Assembly (NCBI GenBank): GCA_030430565.1
Contig: JAUIKS010000029.1
Span: 87,833 to 151,832 of the forward strand
Source: Polyangia bacterium
GTDB taxonomy: Bacteria; Myxococcota_A; Polyangia; Nannocystales; Nannocystaceae
Length of the DNA: 64,000 nt
Direction: 5' to 3'
The position numbers were made by a program, and so were the translations under genes. Position 1 is the first letter of the stretch. Each line of letters starts with the position of its first letter. Below, piece by piece: positions 58,402 to 64,000 of the stretch. Below the pieces are notes generated by a model. That model was not told the DNA's origin, made no database searches, and was given only the letters and a program-made list of their open reading frames with translations.

Positions 58402-59850
58402 TCAGGGCGTCGCCGCGAGCTGGACGCGGCGGCCGTCCCTCCACAGGCCCTGGATCCGCGTGAGCGCCGTGAGATCGGCGATCGGGTCGCCCTCGACGAG
58501 CAGCAGGTCCGCGCGCATGCCGACCTCGACCGCGCCAAACTCGGGGGCGTCATCCAGCAGCCGCGCGGCGCTCCAGGTCGCCGCCTGCAGCAGCTCGGCG
58601 CTCGGGATCCCGACCTCGTGCAGGGCCTGGAGCTCCTCGTGCATCGCCGCGCCCGGCAGCACCCCCGGCAGCGGCGCGTCGGTGCCCACGAGGATCGGCA
58701 CGCCGGCGGCGTGCAGCCTCCGCAGGTTCTCGCCCCAGCGCTCGCGCTCGCGGAGCAGCGTCTGGGCGAACTCGCCGAGCACCGGCAGCTCGGCGAACGC
58801 CTGGCCGGCGGCGCCCGTGACCGGATCGACGAGCGCGGGGTCGTGCAGGCGGCGCGCCAGCTCGCTGGGATCATAGGTTCCTTCGGCCAGCTCGGCCGTG
58901 GCCGCGAAGCCGTGCAGCGTCGCGATCACGGGCGTGCGCGCGTCGGCGAGCAGCCGCACCGTCTCGTCGTCCAGCGTCCCCCGGTGGATCATGTGCGCGA
59001 TCACGTCGGCGCCGGCCTCCGCGGCCGCGCGCGCGTCCCCGGGGCCGCCGACGTGCACGAAGGCCTTGAGCTCGCGCCGGTGCGCCTCGGCGACGATCTC
59101 GGCGAGCAGCGCGGGCGAGAGCCTGGGTGACCCTTCGGGCAGCTCATCGACGATCACCTTGACGTAGGGGAGGCGCCCGTCGTCGACCGAGGCCACGGCG
59201 CGGCGCGCGTCCTCCTCGTCGTGGATCGTGTACACGGTCGCCGAGATGAACATGCTCAAGGGCCACGGCGCGAGCGCGCGACCAGCCGGCAGCGGGTGAC
59301 TCTCGGGCGCCGTCATCGGGTAGCCCCCGTGGATGACGCGCGGCCCCGGCAGCTCCCCCTCCTCGACGCGGCGCGCCAGGTCCGAGAGCCAGGGCGGCGG
59401 CCCGCCGAGGTCGTAGACGGTCGTCACGCCGGCGGCGAGCCAGGCCTCGAGGTTGTGCTCAGGGCTCGGCGCGACCGGTCGCCAGGGGACGCCGCCCGGC
59501 GCCATCACGTGGACGTGGGCGTTGACCAGGCCCGGCAGCAGCGTGAAGCCGCGGCCCTCGATGACCGTCGCGTCGCCGGCCTCGACGGTGCCCGTCGGCC
59601 CGAGCGCCGCGATCCGCCCGTCGCGGAGCAGCACATCCTGGGCGTCGCGCGGCGCTAACTCGCGACCGGTGAAGACCCGGACGTCACGGATCAGGGTCGG
59701 CGCGCGCGGCTCCATCGACGCGATCAGCGGCGCGTGCTCGATCCGCTCCCCGAGCGCGCGCATGACCAGCAGCGCGAACACCAGCGCGAGCAGCAGCAGC
59801 GCGCCCACGACCATCAGCACGATCCTCAACCATCGCCGTCGCGTCGCCAC
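58402..59850 (-). CDS. Membrane-anchored amidohydrolase
   Basis: This 482-residue protein from GTG 59850 has an N-terminal anchor (WLRIVLMVVGALLLLALVFA), then an amidohydrolase fold: TLIRDVRVFTGRELAPRD, VIEGRGFTLLPGLVNAHVHV (HxH metal ligands), the Lys in YVKVIVDELPEGS, His in LKAFVHVGGPGDA, ADVIAHMIHRGTLDD, VPILVGTDAPLPGVLPGA (Asp ligand) and GAVEVGMRADLLLVEGDPIA. It belongs to the imidazolonepropionase-like/prolidase-type group, which hydrolyses amides or lactams extracytoplasmically. The exact substrate is unknown. Its 5' end lies 35 bases from the dehydratase gene across a short tandem repeat. Confidence 0.88.
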   Translation of the reverse strand: MATRRRWLRIVLMVVGALLLLALVFALLVMRALGERIEHAPLIASMEPRAPTLIRDVRVFTGRELAPRDAQDVLLRDGRIAALGPTGTVEAGDATVIEGRGFTLLPGLVNAHVHVMAPGGVPWRPVAPSPEHNLEAWLAAGVTTVYDLGGPPPWLSDLARRVEEGELPGPRVIHGGYPMTAPESHPLPAGRALAPWPLSMFISATVYTIHDEEDARRAVASVDDGRLPYVKVIVDELPEGSPRLSPALLAEIVAEAHRRELKAFVHVGGPGDARAAAEAGADVIAHMIHRGTLDDETVRLLADARTPVIATLHGFAATAELAEGTYDPSELARRLHDPALVDPVTGAAGQAFAELPVLGEFAQTLLRERERWGENLRRLHAAGVPILVGTDAPLPGVLPGAAMHEELQALHEVGIPSAELLQAATWSAARLLDDAPEFGAVEVGMRADLLLVEGDPIADLTALTRIQGLWRDGRRVQLAATP

Positions 59851-59885
59851 GACGCGAGCATACACGCCCGCGCGCCGACGTAGCT

Positions 59886-59915
59886 GACGGAGCCGACGGA
59901 GCCGACGGAGCCGAC
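59886..59915. repeat. Tandem 9-base repeat GACGGAGCC (3.3 copies)
   Basis: Three consecutive GACGGAGCC units and a partial fourth fill the gap between the start region of the amidohydrolase gene and the stop of the dehydratase gene, both on the minus strand. This is a short tandem duplication of no known function. Confidence 0.8.
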
Positions 59916-60914
59916 TTAGTCGAGGCCGGCCGTGCCCGCGCCGCAGATCAGCGCGCAGACCCGCTCGCCCGGTCGCGTCGCGATCGCGCCGGCCATCAGC
60001 GCCGCGACCCCGGCGGCCGCCGAGAGCTCCGCCGCCACGCCCAGCTCGTCCCACAGCCAGCGGGCGGCGGCGGTCATCTGCGCGTCAGAGACGAGCGCGA
60101 TGTCGTCGACGTGTCGGCGGATCAGCTCGAGGTTCAGCGCCTCGCTGCGCCGCGGCGCCAGCGTCCCCGCGCGCGTCTCGATCGCCGCGAGCTCGACCAG
60201 CGCCCCCGCCTCGAGCGATCGCGTGAGCGTCGCCGCGCCCGTCGGCTCGACCCCGATCACGCGCAGCTCGGGGCGCAGCGCCTTCGCGGCCGTGGCGACC
60301 CCGGCGATCAGCCCGCCGCCGCCGATCGCGATGACCAGGGTCTCGACCTCGGGCGCGTCCTCGAGGATCTCGAGCGCGATCGTGCCCTGCCCCGCGATCA
60401 CCCGCGGCGGCGCGAACGGGTGGATGTACGTGAGGCCGAGGCGCGCGGCGTCCTGCAGCGCCGTGGCGTTGGCGTCGTCCCAGACCTCGCCGTGAACCTC
60501 GACGCGCGCGCCCCAGCGGCGCAGCTTCGCGATCTTCGCGGCGTCGGTGCTGCGCGGCACGTAGATCGTCGCCGGCACGTTCGCGACGCGCCCGACCGCC
60601 GCGACCCCGAGGCCGTGGTTGCCGCCGGAGGCCGTGATCAACCCGCGCTGGAGCTCCGCGGGCGCCAGGCCGCGCGCGTGATTGAGCGCGCCGCGGACCT
60701 TAAACGAGCCCGCGAGCTGCAGGTTCTCGAGCTTGAGCAGCAGCTCCACGCCCGACCGCTCGCGCGCGTCCGCGCGCAGCGGCGCGCGCGTCGGCCCCAC
60801 GCGGATCGTCGGCGTCCGCCGGATCGAGCCCTCGAGCGCGCGCGCGGCCTCCTCGATGGTTGCGAGCGACACGAGCTCGGTAGCGTCGGCGCGCCGCGGC
60901 ACGCCTCGCTGCAT
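59916..60914 (-). CDS. Threonine/serine dehydratase-like PLP enzyme
   Basis: This 332-residue protein starts at ATG 60914 (MQRGVPRRADATELVSLATI). It shows the fold-type II PLP pattern: EAARALEGSIRRTPTIRVGP, LLLKLENLQLAGSFKVRGAL (the Lys in SFKVRGA forms the Schiff base), ITASGGNHGLGVAAVGRVAN (phosphate loop SGGNHG), ILEDAPEVETLVIAIGGGGL then IAGVATAAKAL, and RVIGVEPTGAATL. It lacks a regulatory ACT domain, like catabolic dehydratases and serine racemases. It likely deaminates L-Thr or L-Ser to 2-oxo acid and ammonia. It is divergent from the LRR-SDR gene, 58 bases away. Confidence 0.9.
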   Translation of the reverse strand: MQRGVPRRADATELVSLATIEEAARALEGSIRRTPTIRVGPTRAPLRADARERSGVELLLKLENLQLAGSFKVRGALNHARGLAPAELQRGLITASGGNHGLGVAAVGRVANVPATIYVPRSTDAAKIAKLRRWGARVEVHGEVWDDANATALQDAARLGLTYIHPFAPPRVIAGQGTIALEILEDAPEVETLVIAIGGGGLIAGVATAAKALRPELRVIGVEPTGAATLTRSLEAGALVELAAIETRAGTLAPRRSEALNLELIRRHVDDIALVSDAQMTAAARWLWDELGVAAELSAAAGVAALMAGAIATRPGERVCALICGAGTAGLD

Positions 60915-60972
60915 ACCCAAGCGGCCCCGCTCGAGCAAGCGTTTCGTGCCACAGTCAGCCCTCGCTTTCGTC

Positions 60973-63639
60973 ATGCCGCGCGACCCGAGCCAACCAAGCG
61001 GCGAGCTGCTCGAGCTCCTGCGGGCCAACGCCCCGTGCACGCGCCGCGCGCTCGCGGCCGGCGTCATCACGGCTGACGGCTGGCTCGCGCCGCGTCCGTC
61101 CGCCGGCTCCCCACGCGCGCTCCTGCGATCGCTGCGCGACAACACGCGGGTTACCGGGCTCTCGCTCGCCGGCCTCAGCTTGGACGACGAGACGCGCGCT
61201 GAGCTCCGCGAGCTGCTCCGCGTCACCACGGCGCTTACGCGCCTCGACCTGCGCGCCGTCGACGACATCGCCGCGCTGCTCGACACGCTGCGCGAGCGCC
61301 CTCGCGGACCGCCGCTCCGAGCGCTCTGGCTCGGGGACCGGCGATTCAGCGGCGCCGAGGCCCAGGCTATGGTCTCGCTGCTGCGCGGACCTGCAGGCGT
61401 CGCGCTCGAGCGCCTCGGGCTCGCGAACGCGGGCCTCGACCCTGGCGACCTCGAGGGGATCCTCCCCGCGCTCGCCGAGGCGCCCGCGCTCACGCGGCTC
61501 GACCTCCGCGCCTGCCAGCTCGACGCCGCGTCGACGCTGCTCACGCCGCTCACGCTGCTGCCGGGACGACTGCGCGCGCTGGCGCTGACCGGCAACCCGC
61601 TCGGGGACCTCGGCGCCCAGCGAGTCGCCGAGGCGGTCCAGCATAGCGAGATGATCGAGCGCCTCGAGCTCGGCGCCGCCGGGCTCACGGCCAACGGCGC
61701 GAGCGCCCTCGCCACGGCCGCGCGCGGGCACCCGAGCCTGCGCCGGCTAGCGCTCGACGACAACCCGATCGGGGACCTCGGCGCGCGCCTGCTGGCCGAC
61801 TCGCTGCCGCGCTGCGCCGCGCTCGAGCGCCTGGGGCTGCGCGGCTGCCAGCTCACGGTCGACGGCGCCGCGGCGCTGATCCACGCGCTCGAGCCCGCGA
61901 CCTCGCTGACGCGCCTGGACCTCGACCCCGACCTCGAGCTGCCGCCGCCGCTGCGCGCGGCCAAGCTCGCGCGCCTGTGTCGCAACGCCAACCTGCAAGC
62001 CCGGCGCCCCCCCGCTGCCGCTGCCGCGGAGCTCGAGCTGCTCCCCCCGCTCGACCCCCGCCAGCTCGAGCGACCGACGCGGACCCCTGCCCAGCCGACC
62101 GACGAGCGCGAGGGCGTAGCGCTCCCAGCTCAACTCGACGCCGACGCCGTCGCGGCGTGTCAGCGCGTGCTCACGACCCTCGCCGCGGACCCATCGCTGC
62201 TGCGCGCGCCCGGCCTCGCCCCGCTGCGCCGCGCGCTCGCCCGGCTCCAGCGAGTCGATCCAAACCTGTCCCGAAGCACAAAATCGCTCGCGCGCGAGCA
62301 AGCGCGACGCGCCCGCGACCGCGCCGCTCGCCGCGCGACCGGGATCCAGCGTCAGCGCGCGGCCATGCGCGACGGCGCCATCCCGATCCCGCGACCCGCC
62401 GCGCCCAAGACCCCGCGCGACCTCGAAGACGACTTCGAAACCGACTTCAACGTTGACCTCGAAGCGGACCTCGAAGATGACCTCGAAGATGACCATGAGA
62501 ACAGGCGCGAGCCCGCGACGCTCACCCGCGCCCGCCGCTGCTACATCTGCAAGGCCGCCTACCGCCAGCTGCACTTCTTCTACGACTGCCTGTGTCCGCC
62601 CTGCGCGGCGCTCAACTTCGAAAAACGCTGCGCCCGCGCCGATCTCCGCGGTCGCGTCGCGCTCGTCACGGGAGGGCGCATCAAGATCGGCCTGCAGCTC
62701 GGGCTCGCGCTGCTGCGCTGCGGCGCGCGCGTGATCGTCACGACCCGCTTCCCGCGGGACGCGGCCCGCCGCTACGCGCGCGAGCCCGACTTCGACGCGC
62801 TCCGCGAGCGCCTGCACATCCACGCGCTCGACCTCCGCTACGCGCCCATGGTCGAGCGCTTCGCCGAGCACGTCACGCGCAACTACCCGCGGCTCGACCT
62901 CCTGATCAACAACGCCGCGCAGACCGTGCAGAAGCCGGCAGGCTTCCACGCCGAGCTCGCGGCGCTCGAGCGCGCGCCGGCGAGCGCGCTGCCGCCTGCG
63001 ACGAGGGCGCTCGTCGGCGCGGGCTTCGTCGATCCACGGGCCGCGCAGGCTTCGCTCCCCGCGACCGCCGAGTCACTCGTGAGCGGCCTCGACGCCCGGC
63101 TGTTCCCGACCGCGGAGCGCGACGAGCACGGGCAGCCCCTGGACCTGCGGATCCGCAACAGCTGGCGCCTGCGCGTGCACGAGGTCGAGACCCTCGAGCT
63201 GCTCGAGGTTCAGCTCGTCAACGCGATCGCGCCCTACCTGCTCATCGCGCGACTGCGCGGCTTCATGGCCCGCGCGGGCGGCCCCGCCGATCGCTTCATC
63301 GTCAACGTCTCGGCGGTCGAGGGCCAGTTTCAGCGCGTGTTCAAGAGCGAGTTCCACCCGCACACGAACATGGCGAAGGCCGGCCTCAACATGCTCACGC
63401 GGACATCCGCGGCCGACCTGGCGCGCCAGCGGATCTTCATGAACAGCGTCGACACGGGCTGGGTCACCAACGAGAACCCGCACCCGCTCAGCGAGCGCAT
63501 GGCGGAGGACGGCTTCTCGGCGCCGCTGGACGAGCTCGACGGGGCGGCGCGCGTGCTCGATCCGGTGTTCACGGGGATCACCAGCGGCGCGCCGGACTTC
63601 GGCCGGTTTTTTAAAGACTACGCGCCCGCCCCATGGTGA
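60973..63639 (+). CDS. Leucine-rich repeat protein fused to a short-chain dehydrogenase
   Basis: This 888-residue protein has residues 60-330 as ribonuclease-inhibitor-like LRRs (LTRLDLRAVDDIAALLDTL, LERLGLANAGLDPGDLEGIL, LRALALTGNPLGDLGAQRVA, LRRLALDDNPIGDLGARLLA). A charged linker follows with an acidic repeat (DLEADLEDDLEDDHEN). Near 522 come two Cys pairs, CYIC and CPPC, in the SDR lead-in, then a Rossmann SDR: GRVALVTGGRIKIGLQLGLA (565), LLINNAAQTVQKP (645), and FHPHTNMAKAGLNM (799) before VDTGWVTNEN. The usual YxxxK appears as TNMAK, so the Tyr is replaced while the Lys stays. It probably binds a nucleotide and a protein partner, and the reaction is unknown. Confidence 0.85.
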   Translation: MPRDPSQPSGELLELLRANAPCTRRALAAGVITADGWLAPRPSAGSPRALLRSLRDNTRVTGLSLAGLSLDDETRAELRELLRVTTALTRLDLRAVDDIAALLDTLRERPRGPPLRALWLGDRRFSGAEAQAMVSLLRGPAGVALERLGLANAGLDPGDLEGILPALAEAPALTRLDLRACQLDAASTLLTPLTLLPGRLRALALTGNPLGDLGAQRVAEAVQHSEMIERLELGAAGLTANGASALATAARGHPSLRRLALDDNPIGDLGARLLADSLPRCAALERLGLRGCQLTVDGAAALIHALEPATSLTRLDLDPDLELPPPLRAAKLARLCRNANLQARRPPAAAAAELELLPPLDPRQLERPTRTPAQPTDEREGVALPAQLDADAVAACQRVLTTLAADPSLLRAPGLAPLRRALARLQRVDPNLSRSTKSLAREQARRARDRAARRATGIQRQRAAMRDGAIPIPRPAAPKTPRDLEDDFETDFNVDLEADLEDDLEDDHENRREPATLTRARRCYICKAAYRQLHFFYDCLCPPCAALNFEKRCARADLRGRVALVTGGRIKIGLQLGLALLRCGARVIVTTRFPRDAARRYAREPDFDALRERLHIHALDLRYAPMVERFAEHVTRNYPRLDLLINNAAQTVQKPAGFHAELAALERAPASALPPATRALVGAGFVDPRAAQASLPATAESLVSGLDARLFPTAERDEHGQPLDLRIRNSWRLRVHEVETLELLEVQLVNAIAPYLLIARLRGFMARAGGPADRFIVNVSAVEGQFQRVFKSEFHPHTNMAKAGLNMLTRTSAADLARQRIFMNSVDTGWVTNENPHPLSERMAEDGFSAPLDELDGAARVLDPVFTGITSGAPDFGRFFKDYAPAPW

Positions 63640-63733
63640 GGGACTCGATCGAGTTCTTGAGCTTTGAGGTTATGATCTTTCGAACATCTATGTATCGCGG
63701 GCATCGGGCCGCTGCTTAACGCCAGGGGACCCT

Positions 63734-63838
63734 CCGACTTCCGGGCGACGAGCGTCTGGGCGGGTCAAGCGGACGAGCGCCACCGCGCTCGCCGTCCTCA
63801 GTCGGCCCCTCCCTGGCTCGCGCGCGGCCCTACAGCTT
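63734..63838. repeat. 105-base direct repeat, copy 1
   Basis: The unit begins CCGACTTCCGGGCGACGAGC and ends GCGCGGCCCTACAGCTT. It recurs exactly 162 bases downstream with about ten scattered differences in the middle section. Confidence 0.85.
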
Positions 63839-63895
63839 CGATGATCCGGTACGCCCGACCGCGCAGACTCGATCGAGTTGGGAGCGCGACATCCC

Positions 63896-64000
63896 CCGAC
63901 TTCCGGGCGACGAGCGTCTGCACGAATCAAGCGGACGAAGCCCTCCGCGCTCGCCGTCCTCAGTCGGCCCCTCCCTGGCTCGCGCGCGGCCCTACAGCTT
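63896..64000. repeat. 105-base direct repeat, copy 2 (runs to the window edge)
   Basis: This is the same unit as 63734-63838, nearly identical over its first 25 and last 55 bases. The window ends at the last base of the unit, so further copies may follow. Confidence 0.85.

Larger units (their letters stand above)
63640..64000. other. Intergenic region at the window edge entering a direct-repeat array
   Basis: After the LRR-SDR stop there is a 90-base AT-richer segment (TTGAGCTTTGAGGTTATGATC, then CGAACATCTATGTATCGCGG), then repeat copies at 63734-63838 and 63896-64000. No convincing gene is visible. Minus-strand ORFs here are repetitive (DARRPEVGG twice), which reflects the DNA repeat rather than a protein family. 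Confidence 0.5.

Noticed and set aside
63734..64000. CRISPR array
   Set aside because: The units are 105 bases with a 57-base gap, only two copies are seen, and there are no cas genes. This is not the repeat/spacer size of CRISPR.

Overview
This 64-kb window is very GC-rich (about 70 percent by eye), densely coding DNA. It reads as the chromosome of a myxobacterium (Myxococcota), most likely from the Nannocystis/Plesiocystis/Enhygromyxa side. The indicators are a MYXO-CTERM-type protein end, many lipoproteins with Ser/Thr/Gly-rich linkers followed by RCC1, thrombospondin type 3, FG-GAP or VWA modules, Ser/Thr kinases of the myxobacterial type, and a TonB receptor with an N-terminal TonB_C-like domain. 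No rRNA, tRNA, CRISPR array or complete prophage was seen. About 22 of some 50 protein genes appear to encode lipoproteins.

Layout. 0-1.6 kb: end of a C-terminally sorted surface protein, a DUF4266 lipoprotein and a DUF2271 lipoprotein. 2-5.7 kb: a tyrosine recombinase, an LRR protein, a short ORF sharing its N-terminal signature, and a secreted protein. 5.8-10.7 kb (minus): a copper-monooxygenase-like lipoprotein with a heme motif, two small Cys-rich lipoproteins, a CocE-type hydrolase and a beta-rich envelope protein, divergent from a sigma factor/membrane TPR gene pair (10.8-12.3 kb). 12.4-13.3 kb: a secreted triple-repeat protein. 13.7-20.6 kb: a complete TonB uptake operon (receptor, lipoprotein, ExbB, ExbD, TonB, small lipoprotein) followed by a lipoprotein gene with a His/Asp-rich tail. 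Both units are preceded by the same two sequence elements, so they look like one metal-responsive regulon. 20.8-30.3 kb: amine oxidase, VOC protein, methyltransferase overlapping a second tyrosine recombinase, a lipoprotein, an ATP-grasp protein and a third recombinase.

30.4-38 kb: large VWA, beta-propeller-like, TSP3 and RCC1 lipoproteins. 38-44.6 kb: a large Eco57I/type IIG-like DNA methyltransferase without a visible nuclease, a NUDIX hydrolase, a truncated Ser/Thr kinase, and a single-chain RNA-repair protein combining polynucleotide kinase, calcineurin-type phosphatase and T4 Rnl1-type ligase. 44.6-50.5 kb: P460-like cytochrome lipoprotein, FG-GAP lipoprotein, small lipoproteins, and a thioredoxin-fold peroxiredoxin-like lipoprotein whose catalytic Cys is encoded by in-frame TGA with a hairpin just downstream: a probable selenoprotein. 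50.5-60.9 kb: an orphan TPR sensor lipoprotein, RCC1-like lipoprotein, an intact kinase, a kinase gene with an internal deletion, an amidohydrolase and a threonine-dehydratase-like enzyme. 61-63.6 kb: an unusual LRR-SDR fusion. The right edge enters a direct-repeat region.

The most interesting points are the probable selenoprotein, the fused RNA-repair enzyme, the shared operators of the TonB system, the LRR-SDR fusion, and the kinase and recombinase remnants that show recent rearrangement. Start codons were chosen from signal-peptide shape, overlap with neighbours and ribosome-binding sites, and many remain provisional. All coordinates were read by eye from the sequence, so short-site positions may be off by one.
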